A DNA stretch of 11,818 nt, from contig BQMV01000246.1 of NCBI GenBank assembly GCA_022181005.1, forward strand, positions 1 to 11,818, read 5' to 3'. The stretch is from Anaerolineaceae bacterium (GTDB lineage: Bacteria > Chloroflexota > Anaerolineae > Anaerolineales > Villigracilaceae). Positions 1-6,096 of this stretch are shown here, in pieces. The notes beneath the pieces were generated by a model that saw only the letters and a program-made list of their open reading frames with translations, was not told where the DNA came from and made no database searches. Each line of letters begins with the position of its first letter. The stretch's first letter is position 1. The translations under genes and the position numbers were made by a program.

Positions 1-156
1 GTTCAAGTCGCGACGGGTGAGCATGACGCGCCGACCGCAGCCTGTGCATTCCAATCCAATAGCCGCGCCGAGACGCGTGACAATCCATTCGTACGAACCG
101 CAGGGATGCGGTTTACGGAGGCGTAATCGGTCGGAGAGGCGCAGGTCGGGGAGCAT
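1..156 (-). CDS. DUF951 domain-containing protein (3' end beyond window)
   Basis: This short reading frame starts with ATG at 156 and stays open to the left edge, giving 52 residues. The translation has the signature of the DUF951 family: a leucine/arginine-rich start, then KPHPCGSYEW (residues 15-24), then CTGCGRRVML (37-46). The three cysteines (19, 37, 40) together with His17 suggest a small metal-binding or zinc-ribbon fold. Family members are about 60-70 residues long (YyzM in Bacillus subtilis is one, as I recall), so only roughly the last 10 residues are missing. The biochemical role of the family is not established. It is transcribed divergently from the phosphoribosyltransferase gene. 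No strong Shine-Dalgarno sequence is visible, since the leader is AT-rich. The start is chosen because it places the conserved KPHPCG block at the usual distance from the N terminus. The family call is firm; the function is unknown. Confidence 0.88.
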   Translation of the reverse strand, partial: MLPDLRLSDRLRLRKPHPCGSYEWIVTRLGAAIGLECTGCGRRVMLTRRDLN

Positions 157-191
157 AACAATAATAAAAAAACGATCGGTATGATACAGCC

Positions 192-197
192 ATTATA
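192..197 (-). promoter_or_regulatory. Possible -10 element for the DUF951 gene
   Basis: A perfect TATAAT lies on the minus strand, 35 bases upstream of the DUF951 start codon, inside the 88-base AT-rich gap between two divergent genes. The matching -35 region (TTCGTA at 215-220, spacing 17) is weak, so this is only a candidate. On the plus strand, TATGAT at 180-185 could serve the phosphoribosyltransferase gene, but it also lacks a good -35. Confidence 0.35.
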
Positions 198-244
198 AAT
201 GAATCGTGATAAACTACGAATGAAATCTGATTGCGGAGATAAGC

Positions 245-796
245 ATGCCGACACATAAGACGCACCCAGTAGAAATCGCAGGACTCAGACGCGAACTGCC
301 CCTGTTTGAGGTCAAGCCGGGTTTGAAAATCGCCATCCTTAATATTCTCGGCGATACCGAACTGACGCAGGCTTCCGCAAAGGAGTTGGCGAAGCAACTC
401 GCCGCGAAGCCATTTGATGCGTTGGTGACGGCGGAAGCGAAGTCTATTCCACTGGCATACGCACTCTCTGTCGAGACACGGAAACCCTACGTCGTGTTGC
501 GTAAAACGTATAAATCGTATATGGGAGACGCTCTCAAAGCCGAGACGCTGTCTATCACCACCGGCGAACCGCAAACATTGATTCTTGACGAGAAAGACTT
601 CGAACTCATTAAAGGAAAAAAAGTCGTTATCATAGACGATGTAATCAGCACCGGTTCGACGTTGCAGGGGATCAGGATGATCCTTGACAAAGCCGGCGCA
701 ACTATCGCGGCGGAAGCGGCGATCTTTACCGAGGGCGATCGCGCCGAGTGGATGCACATCGTTTCACTGGGACATTTGCCGTTGTTTACCGATTAA
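245..796 (+). CDS. Phosphoribosyltransferase family protein (adenine PRT-like)
   Basis: This 183-residue cytosolic type I phosphoribosyltransferase most likely joins a purine base to PRPP to make a nucleotide and pyrophosphate. The PRPP-binding loop is intact at residues 127-139 (VVIIDDVISTGST), with the two acidic residues followed by the small-residue loop. The segment around residues 58-70 (DALVTAEAKSIPL) is typical of the adenine PRT-like subgroup found in Firmicutes and Chloroflexi, as is the GDTELT segment near residue 36. The length matches that subgroup. The ATG start is preceded by GGAG at 235-238, six bases away. The gene stands alone, divergent from the DUF951 gene and convergent with the GIY-YIG gene, so the context does not reveal the substrate. 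It could use adenine or another purine, and the subgroup is often annotated without a substrate. I leave the symbol blank for that reason. Confidence 0.9.
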   Translation: MPTHKTHPVEIAGLRRELPLFEVKPGLKIAILNILGDTELTQASAKELAKQLAAKPFDALVTAEAKSIPLAYALSVETRKPYVVLRKTYKSYMGDALKAETLSITTGEPQTLILDEKDFELIKGKKVVIIDDVISTGSTLQGIRMILDKAGATIAAEAAIFTEGDRAEWMHIVSLGHLPLFTD

Positions 797-800
797 AAAC

Positions 801-896
801 GCAGGGGCGAGGCGATGTCCTGAGCTTGTCGAAGGATTCTCTCGTCCGTTTGTATGTAACCCAACAATTGGGCGAGGAAGCCCCGCCTCTACGAAA
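801..896. repeat. Composite intergenic repeat with hairpins
   Basis: The 92-base gap between two convergent genes is made of repeat-like pieces. GGGCGAGG occurs twice as a direct repeat (805-812 and 870-877). Between the copies lies TCCTGAGCTTGTCGAAGGA (818-836), whose ends are complementary; from general knowledge, this motif recurs in the intergenic DNA of many bacteria. Two overlapping hairpins follow: CCCAA/TTGGG at 860-872 with a 3-base loop, and GGGCGAGG/CCCCGCCT at 870-888 with a 3-base loop, one mismatch and one G-T pair. The tail CTACGAAA (889-896) recurs after another hairpin at 2259-2266. No T-run follows on either strand, so it is not a classical terminator, although it may insulate the convergent genes. 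Confidence 0.6.
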
Positions 897-1131
897 TTAA
901 CTTCTGTTTTTGTCCGCGCGTCATCTTCTTGATGGCGCGTTCGCGTTTCATTGCAGAGGTTCGATCTGGCTGTTCTTCCACATATGCCAACGTCACCGGA
1001 AGCCGCATGCGCGTATATTTTGCGCCGCGCCCTTTGTTGTGAACGGCGACGCGCTTTTCGGGGTCAAGAGTCCAGCCGGTGTAATACGTCCCGTCGGCGC
1101 ATTCGACGATGTAGCAAAAGCAACGCGTCAT
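889..1131 (-). CDS. GIY-YIG nuclease family protein (UPF0213/YhbQ-like)
   Basis: This is a small standalone GIY-YIG domain protein of 80 residues, a typical length for the UPF0213/YhbQ group. The GIY-YIG motif is in the form CYIVECADGTYYTGW (residues 6-20). It is followed by the conserved arginine/histidine helix around DPEKRVAVHN (23-32), the GRGAKYTR stretch (34-41), and the ERAIKKM helix (64-70) carrying the likely metal-binding glutamate. The fold cleaves DNA in relatives such as UvrC and homing endonucleases, but the role of the standalone bacterial proteins is poorly defined. The start codon overlaps the stop of the TyrA-like gene by four bases (ATGA at 1128-1131), so the two are probably translated together. 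AGAAGGG just upstream can act as ribosome binding site. The last codons and the TAG stop fall inside the CTACGAAA tail of the adjacent repeat. Confidence 0.88.
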   Translation of the reverse strand: MTRCFCYIVECADGTYYTGWTLDPEKRVAVHNKGRGAKYTRMRLPVTLAYVEEQPDRTSAMKRERAIKKMTRGQKQKLIS

Positions 1132-2123
1132 TTGCCCTTCTTGCCGCGTGTAAGCAGATTCCCAAAGAACATATGCCCCATCTTTTCGCCGAACGTTTGT
1201 GGATCTAATTCGTTAGGCTCGCGCGGCGGAGTCCAATCCGCTGCAGCGCGTTCATGCAGCCAACGGTCGCGGAATTTGACTGCGCCCTCCAACAAAGCCG
1301 TTAAGCTCGTCTCATCTGAAGCGGCAACGCGATCGCGAATCTTAAGCAACGACTCGATATACGCATCGAGCGCGCGGACGGCGTTGGCTGAATTTCCTAA
1401 CGCCGCTTCAGCGAGCGATTTTGCTTCATCGTGATATGCCATCGCGGCGGTAACGGTCGCATAGGGGCGCGCCGCCACTTTACGCGCATCTGCCCAGCCC
1501 GGTTGAGATGCCGTCGCATTCAACAGAGCTGCGCCTGCCAGTTGCGGCAGCAAGTGCACAGCCGCCAGCAAACCATCGGCTTCATCCGAATCGGTCAATG
1601 TAAATTTGGCGCCGAGCAGCGTCGTCAAATCGGTCGCTAGAGTAACCGCCTCTTCAGGAGTTCCGTAAGGAGCGTTAATAAGAAACTGACCTTCCTTAAA
1701 AAGATCGGCGCGAGCGGCGTCTACGCCAAGTTCAACGCCATGCACATAATCTGCGCCAACCGCAGGCGAGAGTCCCACATAATAACATTCCTCTGGAATT
1801 TTTTCGCTAACCCATTTGGCAACCGTCGCTTTGGCGGGAGCGGTATCCAAGATCACCGTCCCTTCTTGCAGGTCTTGAGCGATATACCCAAGCGTAGCAT
1901 GGATCTCGCTCAGCGGCAGGCTGAGAATAACGACATTCGCTTCGCTGACCGAAGCCGGCAAATTGAATTTAATCTCATCCACTGCGCCTATTTTCTGCGA
2001 AGCGCGCGCGACGTTAAATTCTTTATCGTGCCCCACCCGTTTAATGTTTTTCTGCCCAGCCAGCGCCAGCCCGATCGAACTTCCCACTTGCCCTAAACCA
2101 ATGATGGTGATTTGAACGCTCAT
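1128..2123 (-). CDS. Prephenate dehydrogenase-like NAD(P)-binding protein
   Basis: This protein of about 331 residues starts with a Rossmann fold (ITIIGLGQVGSSIGLALAG, residues 5-23 of the ATG used here) and has the length and layout of the TyrA (prephenate/arogenate dehydrogenase) family, with a helical C-terminal half. True TyrA enzymes oxidise prephenate to 4-hydroxyphenylpyruvate in tyrosine synthesis. Here the usual SHPIAG/HPMAG motif reads LSPAVG (118-123), so the catalytic histidine appears to be serine. The SHLPH segment reads HLLPQ (190-194). It may therefore act on another substrate, or do something else with NAD(P). Two adjacent ATGs are possible starts, at 2126 and 2123; GAGAGG at 2129-2134 sits two bases from the first and five from the second, which favours 2123. 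It forms an overlapping pair with the GIY-YIG gene. No other aromatic amino acid gene is nearby. Confidence 0.78.
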   Translation of the reverse strand: MSVQITIIGLGQVGSSIGLALAGQKNIKRVGHDKEFNVARASQKIGAVDEIKFNLPASVSEANVVILSLPLSEIHATLGYIAQDLQEGTVILDTAPAKATVAKWVSEKIPEECYYVGLSPAVGADYVHGVELGVDAARADLFKEGQFLINAPYGTPEEAVTLATDLTTLLGAKFTLTDSDEADGLLAAVHLLPQLAGAALLNATASQPGWADARKVAARPYATVTAAMAYHDEAKSLAEAALGNSANAVRALDAYIESLLKIRDRVAASDETSLTALLEGAVKFRDRWLHERAAADWTPPREPNELDPQTFGEKMGHMFFGNLLTRGKKGK

Positions 2124-2207
2124 CATAACCTCTCAAAGTAGAACGCCCTATTGGTTGACTCACAACGTATTAAAATCCTCAACCTAACTTGCGGGACGGT
2201 TCTTACG

Positions 2208-2213
2208 ATTATA
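2208..2213 (-). promoter_or_regulatory. Candidate -10 element for the TyrA-like/GIY-YIG unit
   Basis: A perfect minus-strand TATAAT lies about 85 bases upstream of the TyrA-like start. The -35 position (around 2231-2236, GTTCTC) is a poor match and falls on the edge of the perfect hairpin at 2233-2257. That makes the promoter call tentative. Confidence 0.35.
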
Positions 2214-2232
2214 CCCGCCCTTTAAAGTGCGA

Positions 2233-2266
2233 GAACCGCGGACGCCGACCGCGGTTCCCTACGAAA
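2233..2266. repeat. Perfect 9-bp inverted repeat with CTACGAAA tail
   Basis: GAACCGCGG (2233-2241) and its exact complement CCGCGGTTC (2249-2257) flank a 7-base loop, giving a strong GC-rich hairpin. CTACGAAA follows at 2259-2266, exactly as it follows the hairpin at 870-888. Two different stems with the same tail suggest one family of dispersed hairpin elements. No T-run follows, so I do not call it a terminator. Confidence 0.6.
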
Positions 2267-2336
2267 GGAGGAGAAGAGAAATCACCTTACAGCGCTAACT
2301 TTATCATAGGACGTTCAAACCTACTTGACGACAAAC

Positions 2337-2362
2337 CTACGATTACCCTACGATTGCCCTAC
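2337..2362. repeat. Short 11-base tandem repeat
   Basis: CTACGATTACC (2337-2347) is followed at once by CTACGATTGCC (2348-2358) and then a broken third unit beginning CTAC. Two further AAACCTAC words lie at 2317-2324 and 2333-2340. The stretch lies in the gene-free region 2124-2421. That region otherwise holds the hairpin, the weak promoter signals and the terminator, and no supported reading frame. Confidence 0.5.
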
Positions 2363-2388
2363 ATATTTTTAAGTCAATATCGAAACAA

Positions 2389-2413
2389 AGAAGGCATCCG
2401 CTGGACGCCTTCT
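2389..2413 (-). terminator. Rho-independent terminator of the DUF4332 gene
   Basis: Read on the minus strand, AGAAGGC and GCCTTCT (7 bp) close a stem that continues, after one mismatch, with TCC/GGA around a 3-base loop. The T-rich TTGTTTCG follows. It begins nine bases past the DUF4332 stop codon. On the plus strand the hairpin is followed by an A-rich run, so it works in one direction only. Confidence 0.75.
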
Positions 2414-2421
2414 GACAAAAA

Positions 2422-2826
2422 TTAATACTCAACCATACGCTTTAACGATTTCGCGTGTTTGACCCACGCTTTTACCTGGCTCAACACCGGCATTCTCCTC
2501 ACCAAGTTGCGCTTCGCGTTCGCTTTCGCCATGGCTTCCAACAACGCTTCCGGGCGGCGTTGCGCCAGCTCGGCGACTGTATCTACGCCCGCGTATTCAA
2601 GCAAGTCGGAATACTGCGTCGAGACGCCCTTCACGCGGAATAAGTCTGCGCGATTTACCCATTCTAAAATTGTCTTCGCCTGAAAACCCGTTTCCTTCGC
2701 AAGTTCCTGCCGTCCTTTGCGCGTGCGGCCCGCTTGCAATAATCCATTCACGCCGCGCACGCCAGCCTTATTCAACTTCGCCGCATAGGCGGGACCAATG
2801 CCTTCAATTTCCTTGAGAGTAGTCAT
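2422..2826 (-). CDS. DUF4332 domain-containing helix-hairpin-helix protein
   Basis: This 134-residue soluble protein matches the DUF4332 family in content and length. The N terminus holds a helix-hairpin-helix signature (IEGIGPAYAAKLNKAGV, residues 7-23). A second related unit follows at about residues 62-85 (DLFRVKGVSTQYSDLLEYAGV), and the C-terminal helix contains LSQVKAWVKHAK. Such motifs usually contact DNA or RNA backbones without sequence preference, and related folds occur in RadA, RNA polymerase alpha and ligases. The cellular role of DUF4332 proteins is not known. The start is well supported: AGAAGGAG lies eight bases before the ATG. The gene forms its own transcription unit, with a candidate promoter at 2861-2888 and a terminator at 2389-2413, and it is divergent from the methyltransferase gene. 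Confidence 0.9.
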   Translation of the reverse strand: MTTLKEIEGIGPAYAAKLNKAGVRGVNGLLQAGRTRKGRQELAKETGFQAKTILEWVNRADLFRVKGVSTQYSDLLEYAGVDTVAELAQRRPEALLEAMAKANAKRNLVRRMPVLSQVKAWVKHAKSLKRMVEY

Positions 2827-2860
2827 TTGTTAAACTCCTTCTTTATTTTACATTTAGCAT

Positions 2861-2888
2861 AGTATAACATTTTATTCAACGACAACAA
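2861..2888 (-). promoter_or_regulatory. Candidate promoter of the DUF4332 gene
   Basis: On the minus strand TATACT (2861-2866) and TTGTTG (2883-2888) are separated by 16 bases, in the AT-rich gap upstream of the DUF4332 ribosome binding site. The -10 is good and the -35 is moderate. Confidence 0.4.
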
Positions 2889-2919
2889 GCGCCGGGCGGC
2901 GATTATGCGCGGAATACAC

Positions 2920-2925
2920 TATAAT
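2920..2925 (+). promoter_or_regulatory. Candidate -10 element for the ogt-GT39-era unit
   Basis: A perfect TATAAT lies on the plus strand 18 bases before the ATG at 2944. A start of transcription near 2932 would leave a leader of only about 12 bases, just enough for the AGGTGA ribosome binding site at 2934-2939. No convincing -35 is seen. This argues against the upstream in-frame ATG at 2905 as the translation start. Confidence 0.5.
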
Positions 2926-2943
2926 TTCAGCACAGGTGATCTC

Positions 2944-3492
2944 ATGAATAAAAAAGAACAAAATGCCCCGCCTATCTATATCGGTGAATTGAATGGGACT
3001 GCGCTTGGAGATTTTCGCATTGCTGCCTCAGACCTCGGCTTGGTTGCGATCGAATGGGCTGACTCACAGTCCGAGTTTGACGCGTACCTCGCGCGGCTTA
3101 AGCGTCCCATCGTGGAAGATGCCAAGCGCATCAAGCCTTATGCGAAAGAACTTGTCGAATATTTCAAGGGGAAACGCCGCACTTTTACCTTTCCTATTGA
3201 TTGGACGCGCTTCACTGCGTTCCAGCGTAAAGCGTTGCAAGCCGTGTTCCTCATCCCCTATGGCGAGACGCGAACTTACATGGATATCGCGCGGCAGATC
3301 AAACGTCCGCGCGCGTATCGCGCGGTGGGAAACGCTAACGCGACGAACCCCATGCCGCTGGTAATTCCCTGCCATCGCGTCGTCGGCGCGGACGGCAAGT
3401 TACACGGATACGGCGGCGGGCAAGGATTGAAGACCAAAGCATGGTTGTTGAAGATGGAAAACGCAACCATTGCATCAACGACAACTGCATAA
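2944..3492 (+). CDS. ogt: Methylated-DNA--[protein]-cysteine S-methyltransferase
   Basis: This 182-residue suicide repair protein removes a methyl or other alkyl group from O6-alkylguanine (and O4-alkylthymine) in DNA by transferring it to its own cysteine. The active-site motif PCHRV is present with Cys143 as acceptor. Before it come the arginine-containing recognition helix segment RAVGNANATNP (126-136) and the IPYGETRTY entry to the DNA-binding wing (104-112). GYGGG (155-159) follows. Residues 1-90 form the less conserved N-terminal domain found in Ogt and in the C-terminal half of Ada; no Ada metal-binding cysteine domain is present. I chose ATG 2944 over ATG 2905 because AGGTGA lies four bases before it and a TATAAT lies between the two codons. 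The GT39-like gene begins 15 bases downstream, so they are probably co-transcribed. Confidence 0.92.
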   Translation: MNKKEQNAPPIYIGELNGTALGDFRIAASDLGLVAIEWADSQSEFDAYLARLKRPIVEDAKRIKPYAKELVEYFKGKRRTFTFPIDWTRFTAFQRKALQAVFLIPYGETRTYMDIARQIKRPRAYRAVGNANATNPMPLVIPCHRVVGADGKLHGYGGGQGLKTKAWLLKMENATIASTTTA

Positions 3493-3507
3493 AGATGCAT
3501 ATTTTAT

Positions 3508-5145
3508 ATGACCTCAAAATTTAAAGAAATGTTCTTGAAAAAGCGGGGATATCTCGCGCCGCTCGCGCTTTTTCTTATCTTTCTTGCCTTCACCTTGCCG
3601 GGCGTTTCATGGGGCGCGCCCGGCATTTGGCACCCGGACGAAATCGTCGTCCGAGTTATCAGCGCATTGCACGGCGAATGGAAGTTCAGCGAATATAATT
3701 TTGATTATCCCGACCTGCCGCAATACACAATGTTTTACTTGGGGAAGATCATCCTTGCGTTAGGATACTCAGACGGAGAGGTTTTGATGGCTTCGCGCTT
3801 CCTATCTGTCGCGCTCGGAGGACTGATCGTTGTCCTAAGTTACTTTATAACGCGCCGCATCGGCGGAAGCGTCCGAACGGCGTTCCTCGCCGGACTATTG
3901 CTGATTTGCGTCACCCCGCTTTCTTCCAACGCCCGCTTCGCGCATAACGATATGTACGTTGTTTTTTTCATAACGTTTATCATTTTATTCCTGCTTTGTT
4001 GCCTTCAAACTGGGCGCAGAGGCTGGCTGTATGCGGCGTTCACGACGGTAGGCATGGCGGCTTCAAGCAAATATACCGGCGGGAGTATGGCGTTCGTTGT
4101 CCTCATCGTCTATTTCACTTTGCACTGGAAGACTCTCCGCGCCGATTGGTTCCGTATCGCAGAGACGCTCTTCATCGGCGGCGCGCTCATGGCGCTAGGG
4201 TACGCGCTCGGTACTCCTAAAGCATTGACATGGATGGCGTACTATTTTAAGAGAGTCTTCGCGGTATTAAATTGGCAGGTCAACTATGGCAGAGACCCCG
4301 ATAGCGTTCGGGGCATTATCGGCCAATACGCCGTATTGCAAGATGGACTGGGAACGGCGCTCTTCTTGATTCTCGCGGCCTCATTTTTATGGGCGTGTTT
4401 TCGCGTCGCGCGATCGTTACGAAATCACTCATTGACAAAGGAGTCGCAAGTCGGCGGATTCGCGGTCCTGCTGTTGACGATTTTTGCGCTAGATTTCCCC
4501 ATCATGCTCTCGTACAATTATCAATTGCGCTACTTTCTTCCGCTTATGCCGCCGCTGGCGATACTTGCGGCATTCTTTGTAGAAAGGTTGATCGCCCGCG
4601 CAAAATTATCCCGCTTCCACATCCTTCCTTCTGCAGCGACGCTTATATTATCAATTGTTATTCTTTATTCCTTTGCGCGGTTAATCAGCGCAGCCCTCTT
4701 ATTTATAAACGATGCGCGTATTCCCGCCACGCAATTTATGCTCACGCTTCCCGCTGGCGCATCGCTTGAACATACAAGCTATCCGCCGAATTACCCGGAG
4801 GGATATTTCTCTCGCGAACATAATTACCCGTTATATATAAAGAAAGGTTCTACAGACATTGTGCCTACAAATAAAACGTATGAGTTTAATAAAGCCGAAG
4901 AAGGCTTGCTCGATCGCAAAACCGATTATCTGGTCGTGGACAATTTCACAGCCGACCGTTTGAAAGACAAATACGTTTGCGAACAAGTTCCGCAAGAATG
5001 TGAATTCTTCGCTCGGCTTGAACAGGGCGGAACGGAACGCTACCGGCAGATCGCAGAATTCAAGTATGCGTTGCCGCCTTGGCTGCCGCAAATCCGCATC
5101 TTGTTCGCCAATCCCGTTATCCGTATATACGAGCGCGTCCAATGA
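3508..5145 (+). CDS. GT39/PMT-like membrane glycosyltransferase (GT-C fold)
   Basis: This 545-residue integral membrane protein has about ten or more hydrophobic segments up to about residue 410, then a soluble C-terminal domain. After the first membrane helix (residues 15-32) the first outer loop carries HPDE (42-45), the acidic motif that serves as catalytic or metal-binding site in ArnT/PMT-type GT-C enzymes, followed by a DYPDLPQY segment (66-73). Such enzymes move a sugar from a polyprenyl-phosphate carrier to a protein, lipid or polysaccharide on the outer face of the membrane. The acceptor cannot be told from sequence. The ATG has no good ribosome binding site, so reading may depend on coupling to the methyltransferase gene 15 bases upstream; ATG 3529 is an alternative start. 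Its stop overlaps the start of era by four bases. Confidence 0.82.
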   Translation: MTSKFKEMFLKKRGYLAPLALFLIFLAFTLPGVSWGAPGIWHPDEIVVRVISALHGEWKFSEYNFDYPDLPQYTMFYLGKIILALGYSDGEVLMASRFLSVALGGLIVVLSYFITRRIGGSVRTAFLAGLLLICVTPLSSNARFAHNDMYVVFFITFIILFLLCCLQTGRRGWLYAAFTTVGMAASSKYTGGSMAFVVLIVYFTLHWKTLRADWFRIAETLFIGGALMALGYALGTPKALTWMAYYFKRVFAVLNWQVNYGRDPDSVRGIIGQYAVLQDGLGTALFLILAASFLWACFRVARSLRNHSLTKESQVGGFAVLLLTIFALDFPIMLSYNYQLRYFLPLMPPLAILAAFFVERLIARAKLSRFHILPSAATLILSIVILYSFARLISAALLFINDARIPATQFMLTLPAGASLEHTSYPPNYPEGYFSREHNYPLYIKKGSTDIVPTNKTYEFNKAEEGLLDRKTDYLVVDNFTADRLKDKYVCEQVPQECEFFARLEQGGTERYRQIAEFKYALPPWLPQIRILFANPVIRIYERVQ

Positions 5146-6059
5146 ACGATTTCAGAATGGGTTATATTGCCGTCATCGGTCGTCCGAACGTAGGTAAATC
5201 CACGCTTATCAACGCGTTGTTGGGGCAGAAGATTGCGGCGGTATCGCCGAAGCCGCAAACCACGCGCAAGCGTCAACTAGGGATTCTCACCAGCGCGTCG
5301 TATCAACTTGTTTTCGTGGATACGCCCGGCCTTCACAAAGCGCGTCATAAACTTGGCGAGTTTCTAAATCGCGAGGCGGAAGAAGCGCTGGCTGGTATGG
5401 ACGCGATCCTCTGGCTGGTAGACGGATCGGTTCGACCGACGGAAGAGGATAAACAGATCGCGCTGTTGCTCAACAAACTTCCACGGCGAACTCCGCTGAC
5501 GCTCGTTGCGAACAAAATGGACCTGACTTCCGCTGAGGCGTTGAGTCGGAATCTTGAAGCGTATCAAGCCTCGACGCGGAAAGATGCGAAAACGCTTTCC
5601 ATTTCCGCCGCGCAGAATCAAAATCTCGATGAATTGATTGAATTGTTAGTTTCGTTGAGTCCATTTCGCTCGCCAGAGTTCGACGAGAAGCAAGTCACCG
5701 ATTCGTACGAGCGCGACATCGCCGCAGATTTGATTCGCGAGGCGTGTTTGCATAAATTACGCGAAGAAGTGCCGCACGGCGTAGGCGTGCGTATTGACGA
5801 GTTTAAAGAGCGCGAGAACGGGATGTTGTATATTAGTGCAACAATTTTTGTAGAGCGCGAATCGCAAAAGGGGATCGCGATCGGCGATGGCGGGAAGATG
5901 TTAAAGGCTATCGGCTCTGCCGCGCGTAAAGAGATCGAAAAAATGGGCGGGCAACCTGTGTTTTTGGAATTGCGTGTGAAGGTATTGAAGGATTGGCGCA
6001 ACAACGAGAACGCGATGCAAAGATTGGGATATCGGATGGGGAAGAAGAAAAGGAAATGA
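5142..6059 (+). CDS. era: GTPase Era
   Basis: Era is an essential GTPase that binds the 3' end of 16S rRNA and helps assemble the 30S subunit. All GTPase motifs are visible in the 305-residue product: G1 GRPNVGKS (13-20), a threonine-containing switch I (QTTRKRQLG, 39-47), DTPG (60-63), NKMD (124-127) and a SAA G5 motif (155-157). The C-terminal KH domain has the GxxG loop as GDGG (248-251) within the segment IAIGDGGKMLKAIG, and ends in the lysine/arginine-rich tail usual for the family. The reading frame is open further upstream to an ATG at 5079, but ATG 5142 gives the family length. It also overlaps the preceding glycosyltransferase stop as ATGA, which suggests translational coupling. No other ribosome maturation gene is adjacent. 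Confidence 0.96.
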   Translation: MNDFRMGYIAVIGRPNVGKSTLINALLGQKIAAVSPKPQTTRKRQLGILTSASYQLVFVDTPGLHKARHKLGEFLNREAEEALAGMDAILWLVDGSVRPTEEDKQIALLLNKLPRRTPLTLVANKMDLTSAEALSRNLEAYQASTRKDAKTLSISAAQNQNLDELIELLVSLSPFRSPEFDEKQVTDSYERDIAADLIREACLHKLREEVPHGVGVRIDEFKERENGMLYISATIFVERESQKGIAIGDGGKMLKAIGSAARKEIEKMGGQPVFLELRVKVLKDWRNNENAMQRLGYRMGKKKRK

Positions 6060-6096
6060 TCCGCAGATAATTTTGAAACAGCGACAAAGATAAAGT

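Noticed and set aside
107..122. Inverted repeat AACCGCA/TGCGGTT near the left edge
   Set aside because: It lies inside the DUF951 coding sequence over the conserved KPHPCG codons, so protein constraint explains it well enough.
113..757. Long minus-strand frame opposite the phosphoribosyltransferase gene
   Set aside because: It has no recognisable domain and is antisense to a well-supported gene; it is a shadow frame.
910..1434. Plus-strand frame opposite the GIY-YIG and TyrA-like genes
   Set aside because: It has no motif, is arginine/serine/alanine-rich in a way typical of antisense translation, and both genes opposite are clearly real.
2189..2425. 78-codon plus-strand frame in the gene-free stretch
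   Set aside because: It runs through the hairpin, the tandem repeat and the terminator of the DUF4332 gene, and shows no family signature.
6060..6075. CCGCAGATAATT resembling the outer arm of the palindrome before cysS
   Set aside because: Only one arm and about ten bases match, which is too little to call another copy.
6060..6096. Possible bidirectional terminator between era and the YitT gene
   Set aside because: The gap is AT-rich, but I could not build a stable stem with a following T-run on either strand.
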